DNA of 64,000 nucleotides, taken from the NCBI RefSeq assembly GCF_026013365.1, contig NZ_JAPDOE010000006.1, forward strand, positions 124,001-188,000. The letters are read 5' to 3'. The position numbers were made by a program, and so were the translations under genes. The DNA is from Paenibacillus sp. LS1 (lineage in GTDB: Bacteria; Bacillota; Bacilli; Paenibacillales; Paenibacillaceae). Below the pieces are notes generated by a model, which saw only the letters and a program-made list of their open reading frames with translations, had not been told where the DNA came from and made no database searches. This document shows positions 8,409 through 17,722 of this stretch, piece after piece (the first letter of the stretch is position 1; each line of letters starts with the position of its first letter).

Positions 8409-9489
8409 TCCATTTGCAGCTGTTGCCATTACGAAACATGGTGTGGAGATGGTGCGTAATCTGGCGGGGCAGTTCCAGGGCACTGATGTCTATTATATGA
8501 GCAAGTTTGCCCGTGGAGATGAAGAACAGTTAGGTTATGAGCTGTTCGAAGGTTCGGTGAAGCTGATTTTACCTGACTTGTTCAAGCGATATAACGGCAT
8601 TATTCTATTCATCTCTTTGGGTGCGGTTGTGCGTATGATTGCTCCGATTCTGGTGGACAAAAAAGTCGATCCGGCCGTGCTGGTCATTGATGACCGCGGC
8701 GAAAATGTGATCAGTGTGCTGTCTGGTCATCTAGGCGGTGCCAATGAGTTGACACGTCAGGTCGCTGAAGTACTCGGCGCACGTGCAGTGATCACAACGG
8801 CTTCAGACGTGCAAGGCACCATTCCGGTGGACATGTTCGGCCGGGAGTTGGGTTGGATCGTGGACAGCTTCGACAAAGCAACACCTGTCAGTGCGGCTGT
8901 TGTAAACGAAGAGCCTGTAGCTCTCATTCAGGAGACGGGGGAGCGGAACTGGTGGAAATATAACAAACCTGTGCCAGATCATATCCGTGTCTTCAGCAGC
9001 CTGGAGGAAACGGCATCATTCCCGTTCAACGCTGCGCTGGTCGTCAGTGACCGCCTGCTTTCAGCAGAAGAAGAGGAACGTTTTCTCACCAATGGCGTAC
9101 TGTATCGCCCGAAAAGCCTCGTGCTCGGTATGGGGTGCAATCGCGGTACATCTGTAGAGGAATTAGAGCAGGAAGTCCTCGCCACCTTGGAGGAGTTATC
9201 CCTCTCCGTGAAGAGCGTGCGCAACATTGCCACGATTGATCTGAAAAAAGATGAAGAGGGCCTGTTGGCCCTCTGCGCCAAATACGGCTGGGAGCTGGTG
9301 ACCTACACCCCTGCGGAGCTGAATACGGTGAAGCTTGCGAATCCTTCGGAGACGGTGTTCAAATATACCGGAGCATATGGCGTAAGTGAACCTGCGGCGT
9401 TGCTCTCCTCGGGAGCCGATCATTGGCTGCTTGAGAAGAAAAAGAGCGGCAATCTGACGATCTCCGTTGCCCGGGTTTCATTTGAGTAG
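8401..9489 (+). CDS. cbiG: Cobalt-precorrin-5A hydrolase CbiG
   Basis: Opens the delta-lactone of cobalt-precorrin-5A and releases acetaldehyde. 362 residues: an N-terminal part with the conserved LSGHLGGANELTR segment (about residues 108-120) and a C-terminal CbiG domain starting LVLGMGCNRGTS near residue 240. The start is GTG at 8401, overlapping cbiF. It is the last gene before the MITE-like repeat and the hairpin that separate cbiA. Confidence 0.94.
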   Translation: MSNPFAAVAITKHGVEMVRNLAGQFQGTDVYYMSKFARGDEEQLGYELFEGSVKLILPDLFKRYNGIILFISLGAVVRMIAPILVDKKVDPAVLVIDDRGENVISVLSGHLGGANELTRQVAEVLGARAVITTASDVQGTIPVDMFGRELGWIVDSFDKATPVSAAVVNEEPVALIQETGERNWWKYNKPVPDHIRVFSSLEETASFPFNAALVVSDRLLSAEEEERFLTNGVLYRPKSLVLGMGCNRGTSVEELEQEVLATLEELSLSVKSVRNIATIDLKKDEEGLLALCAKYGWELVTYTPAELNTVKLANPSETVFKYTGAYGVSEPAALLSSGADHWLLEKKKSGNLTISVARVSFE

Positions 9490-9512
9490 AGATATGCATG
9501 AAGTTAATCTAC

Positions 9513-9694
9513 TTTACACAATAGCACTGCGATGACAGAACACCCTTCTGATCGCTGTTATCCCCGATTTTTTTTGATTCCCTTTTCAAAGGGCAAAATC
9601 CGGTGATAAGCGTATATTTCCGATGTAGCTTTCTTTCTGAAAGCTTTTGGCGTTGCTTCTTCAGGTTTTTTCTGTCCTCTACGTATAGTGTAAA
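9513..9694 (-). mobile_element. MITE-like dispersed element, copy 1 (no transposase)
   Basis: A 182-bp non-coding block with inverted ends: TTTACAC at 9513-9519 and GTGTAAA at 9688-9694. Read on the minus strand it matches the element at 23891-24078 over most of its length, sharing AACCTGAAGAAGC, the hairpin AGCTTTC-loop-GAAAGCT, a long imperfect stem capped by CCCTTT-GA-AAAGGG, and an end segment resembling AACAGCGATC...CTGTCATCG. It lies between cbiG and cbiA and contains no gene. Movement by a transposase acting in trans is inferred from the ends only. Confidence 0.7.
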
Positions 9695-9730
9695 CATTCA
9701 TTTCATGAATAAAGAGTATGCATTAATCTT

Positions 9731-9762
9731 AACCGCATCGCTATTATGATGCGGTTTTGTTA
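9731..9762 (+). terminator. Terminator-like hairpin in front of cbiA
   Basis: AACCGCATC (9731-9739) pairs perfectly with GATGCGGTT (9748-9756), and the 3' arm runs into TTTTGTTAT. It lies 26 bases upstream of the cbiA start, so it either ends the cbiX-cbiG transcript or attenuates read-through into cbiA. Confidence 0.6.
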
Positions 9763-9787
9763 TACCGAAGAAAAGGTGGAAATGACA

Positions 9788-11293
9788 ATGAACATTTCAG
9801 ATCGTAACGCCAGACCCCGACTAATCATTGCAGGCACCGGAAGTGGTGCAGGGAAAACGACAGTAACCCTGGGGCTGATGAGAGCACTCGCTGAGCGTGG
9901 ATTGAATGTACAAGGGTTCAAATGCGGCCCTGATTATATTGATCCGACATACCATACCGCTGTTACGGGCAGACCGTCCCGTAATCTGGATGCATGGATG
10001 ACATCGCCTGAATACGTGAAGCATACGTTCGAGAAAGCATCGGCGGGACATGATATTTCCATTATCGAAGGCGTTATGGGCCTCTACGATGGCAAAGATC
10101 CGCTCAGCAATACAGGCTCGACTGCAGAGATTGCTCTGGTCACGCAGACCCCTGTGATCCTGGTCGTGGATGTACGCAGCATGGCTCGCAGTGCGGCCGC
10201 GATTGTTCTTGGTTTTCAACAGCTGGAGCCCGAATTAAATATTGCCGGAGTGATCGTCAACCGGTGTGGAAGTGCGGGGCACTATACGATTGTGAAAAAA
10301 GCCATTGAGCAGATGTGCGGCATTCCGGTGGTCGGCTGGCTGAAGCGGGACGAAGACATGTCCATCCCAGAGAGACATTTGGGACTGGTGCCTGCCATCG
10401 AGCGCGGTGAATTGGAACCATTATTTCAGCGGGCTGCCGATGTGTTGATGGAAGGTACCGATCTGGATCTTCTGCTGGAGCTGGCAGCAAGCGCCCCACC
10501 TTTGAATGAAGAAGTAGAAGTGAGTCCTGCGACTATTGCCCGCACTGATCCTGCTAATGCTGAATCAGGCCCAAATTACGATTCACTTTCCAATTCAGCG
10601 ATCAACGATAATAATCGACATGTATCATATGCGGTACAGCCTGTCATTGCCGTTGCGCGCGATGCGGCATTTAATTTCTATTATCCCGATAATCTGGAAT
10701 TGCTCGAAGCGGCCGGGGCTCGATTACATTACTTCAGTCCGCTCGCTGGTGAAGGTATTCCAACAGATGTAGATAGCGTCTATTTGGGCGGCGGGTTTCC
10801 AGAGGAGTTTGCAGCGGAGATTGCCGGTAACCAAGGGTTCTTGGAAGGAATTCGACAGGCGGCACAATCCAACATGCCTTTATTTGCCGAGTGTGGTGGT
10901 TACATGGTGCTCGGGGAAACATTGACCGACCGTGAGGGCGTCACCTTCGATATGGCGGGTATTATCCCCGCACAGGTGCAGATGCAGAAGAAGCGCGCTG
11001 CGCTTGGCTATCGTGAAGCGAGTAGCGTTCAGGATTGCTTTTTGCTGAAAAAGGGTGAGGTGCTTCGTGGTCATGAATTTCATTATTCCACGATGACCTA
11101 TCGTGAAGAAGAAACAATCCCTTATGCATATGAGACCAAGGGGTTGCGTGGCCTGAAGCAAGAAGGGTATGCGGCAGGCAACATTGTGGCGGGGTATACA
11201 CACGTTCATCTGGGCTCTTACCCGGCAGCCGCTCGAAGATGGGTGGAGCATTGTCTAGCCTATCGGCAGGAGCGATATATGCAGGGATTATAG
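9788..11293 (+). CDS. cbiA: Cobyrinate a,c-diamide synthase CbiA
   Basis: ATP- and glutamine-dependent amidation of the a and c side chains of cobyrinate. 501 residues from this start. The N-terminal synthetase domain has the P-loop AGTGSGAGKTT, and the C-terminal class I amidotransferase domain has the FAECGGYMVL nucleophile motif and a terminal HVHLGSYP motif. Earlier ATGs at 9746 (inside the hairpin) and 9782 exist, but AAGGTGG at 9773-9779 favours 9788. A poorly conserved linker rich in Asn/Ser lies between the domains at about residues 235-280. The expected later genes (btuR, cobalamin-phosphate steps) are not in the window. Confidence 0.94.
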   Translation: MNISDRNARPRLIIAGTGSGAGKTTVTLGLMRALAERGLNVQGFKCGPDYIDPTYHTAVTGRPSRNLDAWMTSPEYVKHTFEKASAGHDISIIEGVMGLYDGKDPLSNTGSTAEIALVTQTPVILVVDVRSMARSAAAIVLGFQQLEPELNIAGVIVNRCGSAGHYTIVKKAIEQMCGIPVVGWLKRDEDMSIPERHLGLVPAIERGELEPLFQRAADVLMEGTDLDLLLELAASAPPLNEEVEVSPATIARTDPANAESGPNYDSLSNSAINDNNRHVSYAVQPVIAVARDAAFNFYYPDNLELLEAAGARLHYFSPLAGEGIPTDVDSVYLGGGFPEEFAAEIAGNQGFLEGIRQAAQSNMPLFAECGGYMVLGETLTDREGVTFDMAGIIPAQVQMQKKRAALGYREASSVQDCFLLKKGEVLRGHEFHYSTMTYREEETIPYAYETKGLRGLKQEGYAAGNIVAGYTHVHLGSYPAAARRWVEHCLAYRQERYMQGL

Positions 11294-11472
11294 CAGCTAT
11301 TTATAGCTCAAATAGATAGCTGAATTCAATAAGCAAATTGGCTCTAATCTCGCTTTTACCTCCTGAGACTTTGGTCGTGAAGTTAGCGATCCCCATTCTT
11401 AATTAAAGGTTTTCAGATGAATATGTGGAATGAGTTAAAGACAGAATCATTATGCGAGGGAGGGACATCGTG

Positions 11473-12192
11473 ATGAGAACCGTATGTGTAACTGGAGCTG
11501 CACGGGGTTTGGGATTGGCTTTGACGGCACAGATGCTCAAGAGAGGTTATCTCGTGTATGCGGCGGGTCTGGACGTGGAAGATACCGAGGGGATTCGTGT
11601 GCTTGCAGAAGGGTATCCCGACCATTTGCGTGCGATCGAATTGGATATCGCGGACGACCTGTCGGTAGCTCTGTTCACAGAGACATTGAAGCTGGATACG
11701 AATCATCTGGATATGCTGATCAATAATGCGGCTATACTAGGAAGTATTACGGATCATATCCGCGGGCCGTTGAATATGGCGGAGATGGCTGAAGTATTTA
11801 ATGTGAACACCTTAGGTACACTGCGTGTGACTCATTCCTTGTTGCCCCTCCTTCTTCAAGGGCAGACCAAGCTGATTGTTGATATCTCTTCCGAGGCTGG
11901 AAGTATAGAGCAATGCAGTCGGGATGGCTGGTATGCCTATTGTATGTCCAAAGCTGCTTTGAACATGCAGGCCCGTCTTGTGCACAATGGTCTGAAGGAT
12001 GAAGGCGGACAAGTGATGCTTGTGCATCCTGGTTGGGTACAGAGTTATATGCGGGGAGAATTGGATGCTTCTGCGGATCTCACGCCCGAGCAATCTGCAC
12101 AGCATATCGCTGTACTTATCGACCGCCATGAACAATTTAAAGGAGATCAGCCCGCATATGTGGACTACAAGGGAGACACGCTTCCCTGGTAG
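11473..12192 (+). CDS. Short-chain dehydrogenase/reductase
   Basis: Classical SDR of about 239 residues with the NAD(P)-binding TGAARGLG near the N-terminus, the NNAA motif in the middle, a serine in DISSEAGS and the YxxxK catalytic pair in YCMSK. The substrate cannot be told. The start is set at the ATG at 11473 (MRTVCVTG) because GGGAGGGAC lies about eight bases before it; the longer frame from 11452 lacks an RBS. Forms a probable two-gene unit with the ThuA-like gene 42 bases downstream. Confidence 0.85.
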   Translation: MRTVCVTGAARGLGLALTAQMLKRGYLVYAAGLDVEDTEGIRVLAEGYPDHLRAIELDIADDLSVALFTETLKLDTNHLDMLINNAAILGSITDHIRGPLNMAEMAEVFNVNTLGTLRVTHSLLPLLLQGQTKLIVDISSEAGSIEQCSRDGWYAYCMSKAALNMQARLVHNGLKDEGGQVMLVHPGWVQSYMRGELDASADLTPEQSAQHIAVLIDRHEQFKGDQPAYVDYKGDTLPW

Positions 12193-12234
12193 TTGGTTTA
12201 TACAGTGAGGTGAACAAGAAAGGAGATTGATTGA

Positions 12235-12873
12235 ATGGATCATCGTAAAAAAGCATTACTACTTGGCGATTATACACATCCGGATTGGCACCCGCTTCAG
12301 GGGGTGGATGCGGAGATTAGCCGAATTTTCCATGATACTATGACTGTGCAGTGCAGTGAGAATCGGAATATGCTACTGCAAGAAAATATAACCGGGTTTG
12401 ATGTATGTATCTCATACATGGACGATTGGAAGGGTAAAGTCTCTCCACAGCAGACAGCAGGTTTGTTGTCTTATGTGAGTAATGGGGGTGGACTGGTCAT
12501 TATACATAACGGCATTTCGCTCCAAAATCGTTATGAACTCAAACAGATGATCGGTGCCAAGTTCCTGCATCATCCAGCTTACGCACCGCTTGAATTCACC
12601 GTAACGGAGGAAAACCATCCGGTGACGGAGGGCATTACCAGTTTTACGATGGAGGAAGAAGCATACCAGTTCGAGTTTGGTTCTTTTGCCGAAACGAAGA
12701 TATTGCTGGAATATCAGTCTGAAGAAGGACCGAAGCCCGCGGTTTGGGCGCATCGATATGGTGTTGGCCGGATTGTTTATCTTATGCCGGGTCACCATGT
12801 GCCGTCTTTTGCACACGAGACGTACCGTAAATTACTCCTGCAAGCAGGCAAATGGGCTGCACGTTACGTCTAA
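12235..12873 (+). CDS. ThuA-like domain protein
   Basis: 212 residues resembling the ThuA (trehalose utilisation) family, a glutamine-amidotransferase-like fold of uncertain activity. Visible features are GGGLVIIHNG near residue 83, HHPAYAPLEF near 112 and the C-terminal GRIVYLMPGHH. It has no catalytic Cys-His-Glu triad of true amidotransferases that I can identify. AAAGGAGATT gives a strong RBS. With the upstream SDR it may act in carbohydrate metabolism; this is inference. Confidence 0.75.
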   Translation: MDHRKKALLLGDYTHPDWHPLQGVDAEISRIFHDTMTVQCSENRNMLLQENITGFDVCISYMDDWKGKVSPQQTAGLLSYVSNGGGLVIIHNGISLQNRYELKQMIGAKFLHHPAYAPLEFTVTEENHPVTEGITSFTMEEEAYQFEFGSFAETKILLEYQSEEGPKPAVWAHRYGVGRIVYLMPGHHVPSFAHETYRKLLLQAGKWAARYV

Positions 12874-12887
12874 TCGAACGGACATTT

Positions 12888-12914
12888 TTGCATGTGGAGT
12901 ATAAGGGGTATAAT
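12888..12914 (+). promoter_or_regulatory. Possible sigma-A promoter for the phasin-like/UbiB pair
   Basis: TATAAT at 12909-12914 with TTGCAT at 12888-12893 (15-bp spacer, somewhat short), 32 bases before the next start codon. Confidence 0.4.
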
Positions 12915-12945
12915 ATAGAGATCAACGAAGAGGAGGATGACAAAA

Positions 12946-13326
12946 ATGAGCGATTTGTTCAAAAAGGCGATCTCGTTAGGGCTTGGTCTTACTGTCGTAA
13001 GCAAAGAGAAAATTGAGAAAACCGTGGATGATTTGGTCAAGCGCGGGGAACTTGCGCCCGGTGAATCCAAAGCTTTGGTTGAACGCCTGCTGGAACGGGG
13101 CGATGAAGAGCAAGGTCAGCTCAAACGGGTGATTCAGGAACAGGTTAAACGAGTGCTTCAGGAAGCTGGTGTGGCATCCGAAAGTGATGTAACCAGTCTG
13201 GAACAGCGCGTTGCCGTCCTGGAGAAAAAACTTGCCGAACTGGGCCACTCACCACAGCTTCAACCTGATGAATCCCCGGCTCCGCTTGAAGTTCCTCCTC
13301 CTCTCAAAGGAAACGAGATCGAGTAG
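12946..13326 (+). CDS. Phasin-like coiled-coil protein
   Basis: 126 residues, highly charged, predicted mostly helical with a heptad-like C-terminal segment (LEQRVAVLEKKLAEL), followed by a Pro-rich tail. The N-terminal amphipathic part (LFKKAISLGLGLTVVSKEK) and overall make-up resemble small proteins annotated as PHA granule-associated or polyhydroxyalkanoate-regulator phasins. AGGAGG at 12931-12936 sets the start at 12946 rather than the ATG overlapping the RBS at 12937. It ends directly before the UbiB-like kinase, so the two are probably translated together. Confidence 0.65.
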   Translation: MSDLFKKAISLGLGLTVVSKEKIEKTVDDLVKRGELAPGESKALVERLLERGDEEQGQLKRVIQEQVKRVLQEAGVASESDVTSLEQRVAVLEKKLAELGHSPQLQPDESPAPLEVPPPLKGNEIE

Positions 13327-14997
13327 ATGGCAGTGCGAATCAAACATGTCGGCAGATACCGTGAAATTGCCATGGCGCTCGTGCGTCATGGCTTCGGTTA
13401 TATGGTCGAGGAGCTGGGCTTGTTCCAGTTGCTGGCTCTGCCCAGACGGTGGATGTCGCGTGAAGCACACACCACCAAAACGTTGAGTGAACGCATCAGG
13501 CTTGTGCTGCAGGAGCTGGGGCCAGCTTTCGTTAAGCTGGGGCAACTCGCAAGCACAAGGGCAGATCTATTGCCTGAGTCTGTCATTCGCGAGCTGGTGA
13601 AGTTGCAGGATCAGGTCCCACCGTTCTCTTCCGAGACGGCACGGGGTATTTTGGAACAGGAATTGGATACACCGCTGGAGGAGATCTTTTCCCGGTTCGA
13701 GGATACCCCTGTAGCTGCGGCCAGCATTGGACAGGTGCATCTGGGCAAACTTCAAAGCGGTGAGTCGGTAGCCATCAAGATTCAGCGGCCGGGCATATCG
13801 CGTATTGTGCAGCGTGACCTGGATATTTTGCGTGAGCTGACAGCGATGGCGGAGAAGCGCTGGGACTGGGTGAAGCAATATCAGATTCCGCAAATGGTAG
13901 AAGAATATGCTCAGGCATTGATGGCTGAGCTGGATTATACGGTCGAAGGACGCAATACGGAAAAGATTGCACAGCAATATCAACAGGACAACAAGGTCAA
14001 AATCCCGACCATTTACTGGGATCAGACTTCGTCTCGTGTGCTCACGATGGAATATATCGAAGGTATCAAACTTAATGATCGTGAAGAGTTGGTCAGACGA
14101 GGCCATGATCTGAATAACATTGCGGAGCGGCTGGTGGATTCCTTATTGAACCAGATCTTTATCCAGGGATTCTTTCACGCTGACCCACATCCGGGCAATC
14201 TGATGGTACTAAAGGATGGCCGTCTTGCTTTTATAGACTTCGGTATGGTGGGCAGTCTGAGCGATGAGATGAAACAACAACTCGCTTCGCTTATTATTGG
14301 GTTAATGCGCAAAGATACAGACAGTATGATCCGGGCAATTGAGAAACTCGGCATGATGCCAGATGACATGGATTTGCGTGGGCTTCATGTGGATTTGGAC
14401 AAGTTGCGTAGCAAATATTACGATATTCCCTTTTCCAAGATTAGTGTGGGTCAGGCGTTAAATGACTTGTTCGGCGTAGCCCAGAGGCACCGGGTTGTCA
14501 TGCCTGCGGATATTCTGCTGCTCGGTAAATCGTTGCTGACGATGGAAGGAGTGATCGAACATCTTGATCCTTCCCTGAGTATTGTAGATATGGCCGAGCC
14601 TTTTGGACGGAAACTGATCAAGGAACGTTTTAGCGCCGGAAGAATCAAGAATCGGTTGTTCCGCAGTGCGGCTGATATGGCCGAAAGTGTCATCGGTCTG
14701 CCAGGACAGTTAAGACAGTTATCATCCATTATTAGCAAAGGCAAGCTGAGGCTGGAGATCAGTGTCCCCGAACTGGATGCACTCATGCGTAGAATGGACC
14801 AGATTAGTAATCGACTGTCCTTTAGTATCGTGTTACTCGCCTTTTGTATCATCATGGTGGGATTGATTATCGGTTCGTCGATTAGTCATCAATCCACAAT
14901 GCTGTGGGATATTCCGGTCATTGAGATTGGTTTCCTGGTAGCGATTCTGATGGTGGCTTTCCTGCTCTATTCAATATTCAAATCAGGAAGATTCTAG
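13327..14997 (+). CDS. UbiB/AarF (ABC1) family atypical kinase
   Basis: 556-residue member of the UbiB/ABC1/ADCK protein-kinase-like family. Diagnostic motifs are KLGQ with LASTRADLLP (residues about 62-75), the Ala-rich AAASIGQVH replacing the kinase glycine loop, VAIKIQRPG, the catalytic HADPHPGNL and IDFGMVG. The C-terminus has two membrane segments (about residues 500-550). The family supports isoprenoid-quinone homeostasis through ATPase activity at the membrane. The start ATG follows the upstream stop immediately. Ends at a strong terminator. Confidence 0.92.
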   Translation: MAVRIKHVGRYREIAMALVRHGFGYMVEELGLFQLLALPRRWMSREAHTTKTLSERIRLVLQELGPAFVKLGQLASTRADLLPESVIRELVKLQDQVPPFSSETARGILEQELDTPLEEIFSRFEDTPVAAASIGQVHLGKLQSGESVAIKIQRPGISRIVQRDLDILRELTAMAEKRWDWVKQYQIPQMVEEYAQALMAELDYTVEGRNTEKIAQQYQQDNKVKIPTIYWDQTSSRVLTMEYIEGIKLNDREELVRRGHDLNNIAERLVDSLLNQIFIQGFFHADPHPGNLMVLKDGRLAFIDFGMVGSLSDEMKQQLASLIIGLMRKDTDSMIRAIEKLGMMPDDMDLRGLHVDLDKLRSKYYDIPFSKISVGQALNDLFGVAQRHRVVMPADILLLGKSLLTMEGVIEHLDPSLSIVDMAEPFGRKLIKERFSAGRIKNRLFRSAADMAESVIGLPGQLRQLSSIISKGKLRLEISVPELDALMRRMDQISNRLSFSIVLLAFCIIMVGLIIGSSISHQSTMLWDIPVIEIGFLVAILMVAFLLYSIFKSGRF

Positions 14998-15011
14998 CAT
15001 AACAACAACAA

Positions 15012-15056
15012 AACCCGTAAAGAGACTTTTATCAAAGGATCTTTGCGGGTTATTTT
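15012..15056 (+). terminator. Rho-independent terminator after the UbiB-like gene
   Basis: AACCCGTAAAGA (15012-15023) pairs with TCTTTGCGGGTT (15040-15051), one G-U pair, followed by ATTTTTG. Confidence 0.85.
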
Positions 15057-15101
15057 TGTATTATTTTGCATAACTCTATAGAGATGAAAGGGTGGGGTAC
15101 T

Positions 15102-15281
15102 TTGAAAAAGATGGTCAGTAACCTTGTTCTAACGTTTTTAACCGGGATTCTTGCATATTATCTGGTGACACAGACCCTAACCCTAAATGCGATTTGGGTC
15201 AGTCTGATAGCCACGGGCATTGTCGCTATGTTCTATCTGCTACCGTATTGGATCAGGAGAGGCAGGCAGACCAGAAACTAG
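15102..15281 (+). CDS. Small two-helix membrane protein
   Basis: About 59 residues with two hydrophobic helices (LVLTFLTGILAYYLV and WVSLIATGIVAMFYLLPYWI) and a basic C-terminus. The start is uncertain: TTG at 15102 follows GGTGGGG (15091-15097) and gives MKKMVSN; ATG at 15084 and ATG at 15111 are alternatives. No family recognised. Monocistronic, just after a terminator. Confidence 0.55.
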   Translation: MKKMVSNLVLTFLTGILAYYLVTQTLTLNAIWVSLIATGIVAMFYLLPYWIRRGRQTRN

Positions 15282-15822
15282 AGCCTAGATACCAATGCAG
15301 AAATATGTGAAGCGCCAAAGATCCGGATCATCTGGGTGGCGAAACCTTTTGCAGCAGTGAGATTATTTGTTTTTGAATAGAGCATGGGTGAGTAAATTAT
15401 AGAAAGATTAAGATAATAGGAGATAAGGTTTAGTTTTTTCGCCTTAATTGTATTAGTACATATCCAGTCCAGTGACTATAATAATAGGTCAGTACATTAA
15501 CGGACCCGGTTTTTCTGAGAGGGGAAAACCTATTGGCTTCAGGATCAGCTCCTGTTGTCGCACGAGTAAGTCAACTGAGGCAGCAATGGAATGCTAGCGG
15601 TACACACTGGAACGGAAACGACGTGAGCGCTCATTAACCCGTCAAGGCTATATGGATGGTGAAGAATGATGCAACTCAGGCAAGAGCATAGGCAGATCAT
15701 GCGGAGAGGAGTCCGTTGTTTTGTGCTGTCCTGGATAGTTGGTTAGTGTGGACGGCTTCAGTTACTCTTCAGCAGGATTGTCCAATATGAGGAATACACG
15801 TAGGAGGAACGGCTAAGAACAT
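15282..15822 (+). other. 541-bp gap before the SulP gene, possibly with a structured leader
   Basis: No credible gene. An enclosing pair TTAACGG (15497-15503) with CCGTCAA (15639-15645), one mismatch, surrounds smaller hairpins: GGTTTT/AAAACC (15509-15530), CAGGA/TCCTG (15540-15554) and the palindrome TGAGCGCTCA (15624-15633). This looks like a folded 5' leader, but I could not match it to a known riboswitch. AGGAGG at 15802-15807 serves the next gene. Confidence 0.35.
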
Positions 15823-17274
15823 ATGAATACTTTAAAACAACAATGGTTTGGCAACATTCGCGGAGACGTGCTGGCAGGCATTACGGTAGCGCTGGCGTTA
15901 ATTCCGGAAGCCATTGCGTTCTCCATCATTGCTGGTGTCGATCCGATGGTCGGATTGTACGCTTCGATTACGATTGCGATTGTGATCTCGATTGCTGGTG
16001 GAAGACCAGGCATGATCTCGGCGGCAACAGGTGCGATGGCGGTACTGATGGTTGGACTCGTCAAGGATTATGGCGTGGAATATCTTTTTGCAGCGACGAT
16101 ATTGACGGGCATTATCCAGTTTCTACTGGGCATATTTAAGGTTGGACGGTTTATTACGTTTGTGCCTCATTCGGTACTGACCGGATTCGTGAATGCACTG
16201 GCTATCCTGATCTTTATGGCGCAGTTAACCCACTTCACGGGAGCGAACTGGATCATGTATGCGATGGTAGCGGGCACGCTGGCGATCGTCTATATTTTGC
16301 CACGATTTTTCAAAGGTGTTCCAGCTCCACTGATTGCAATCATCGTGATGACGATTATTACTTTGGTGTTTCATCTCGATGTAAGGACAGTCGGTGACAT
16401 GGGAAATATAACGAGTACTCTGCCGATGTTCCACTTGCCGAATATTGCATGGACTTGGGACACGCTGATGATTCTGCTGCCTTACTCATTCACCATGGCA
16501 CTGGTTGGATTGCTGGAATCTCTGCTGACGGCAACCATCGTGGATGAAATGACCGAGACGAAGAGCAGCAAAAACCGTGAGGTTCGTGGTCAGGGTATCG
16601 CAAATTTCGTGAACGGTTTGTTTGGCGGCATGGGCGGCTGTGCGATGATCGGGCAGTCGGTCATTAATGTGAAGTCTGGCGGACGTGGAAGATTATCTAC
16701 GTTTACTGCGGGTGCGTTTCTCGCGATCCTGTTGTTGCTGTTTAGCGGTGTGGTGAAACAGGTACCGATGGGTGCGCTCGTCGGTGTAATGTTTATGGTG
16801 TGCATCGGGACATTCGACTGGAGTTCTATCAAAAATATTGCTCGCGTGCCGCGAGCGGAAGCCTTTGTCATGATCGTGACGGTGGCGATTGTGGTCTATA
16901 CCCATGATCTGTCGATCGGGGTCATGGTCGGCGTTATGCTCAGTGTGCTGCATTTTGGCTGGAAACAGACCAAGATCCGCGTACAGGCGAGCCAGGAACA
17001 AGGGCAGAAAGTATACCGGGTTCACGGACCATTCTTCTTCGGTTCTTCGTCCCGCTTCGTGGATGAGTTTGATGTGGAAGCTGATCCGAAGGAGATCACG
17101 ATTGATTTTGGAGGGTCACATATCTGGGACAATACCGCGGTTGTGGCTATTGGCAAAGTGAAGTTCAAATACGCGAAGCTAGGCAAAACCGTGCACCTGC
17201 GCGGGTTGAACGAAGAGAGCACTCGCATTCTTGAACGAAGTGGATTTGCCACAGCCGGAGGGCACGGTTCGTAA
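15823..17274 (+). CDS. SulP family inorganic anion transporter
   Basis: 483-residue membrane protein of the SulP/SLC26 family. The N-terminus begins the transport domain directly (DVLAGITVALALIPEAIAFS), a family hallmark; GRPGMISAATGAMAVL near residue 65 is another. About ten to twelve membrane segments follow, and from about residue 395 a soluble STAS-like domain (EITIDFGGSHIWD). Possible substrates are bicarbonate, sulfate or other anions. The SD AGGAGG sits 15 bases before the ATG, farther than usual. Confidence 0.88.
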   Translation: MNTLKQQWFGNIRGDVLAGITVALALIPEAIAFSIIAGVDPMVGLYASITIAIVISIAGGRPGMISAATGAMAVLMVGLVKDYGVEYLFAATILTGIIQFLLGIFKVGRFITFVPHSVLTGFVNALAILIFMAQLTHFTGANWIMYAMVAGTLAIVYILPRFFKGVPAPLIAIIVMTIITLVFHLDVRTVGDMGNITSTLPMFHLPNIAWTWDTLMILLPYSFTMALVGLLESLLTATIVDEMTETKSSKNREVRGQGIANFVNGLFGGMGGCAMIGQSVINVKSGGRGRLSTFTAGAFLAILLLLFSGVVKQVPMGALVGVMFMVCIGTFDWSSIKNIARVPRAEAFVMIVTVAIVVYTHDLSIGVMVGVMLSVLHFGWKQTKIRVQASQEQGQKVYRVHGPFFFGSSSRFVDEFDVEADPKEITIDFGGSHIWDNTAVVAIGKVKFKYAKLGKTVHLRGLNEESTRILERSGFATAGGHGS

Positions 17275-17722
17275 CTTGGTTGGACGAAGGTTGTTGTAAA
17301 AAGGTGCAATGTCGAAACGTAGTTACGCAGACAAGGTGAAAAATGAACGGTTTAGTAATTCTGGAGTTAAGGATTTAAACAAGCAATGAAGTTATGAAGG
17401 CTACTTTCTTAAAGTAGTGTTAAGCAGACATGTGACAGCCCTATGAGGAAGACAACATATAAAGATACTTTTTAATCAGCGGCGCACTTTTTCCCAATGT
17501 AAATCGGGGAGAGGGCGTCGTTGTTTTTATTAGAGAATGTGGTGTGTACAGCGAAGAAGAGAAAAGAAAAAGAACGAAGAAGAAGTAGTAGTTCTAATGG
17601 TGGTAGTGGTAGTTCTAGTAGAAGTTGTATTTGTAGTTGATGTTCTGGTTCTAGTAAATGTTGTTCTTTCTCTAGCTGATATTACTGTGTTGATGCTTGT
17701 GTCCTTCCCTATGTGTAAATTC

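Noticed and set aside
15497..15645. c-di-AMP (ydaO-type) riboswitch before the SulP gene
   Set aside because: Only a loose resemblance of the AACCCGTCA segment to the 3' part of that family; the 5' conserved blocks are missing.
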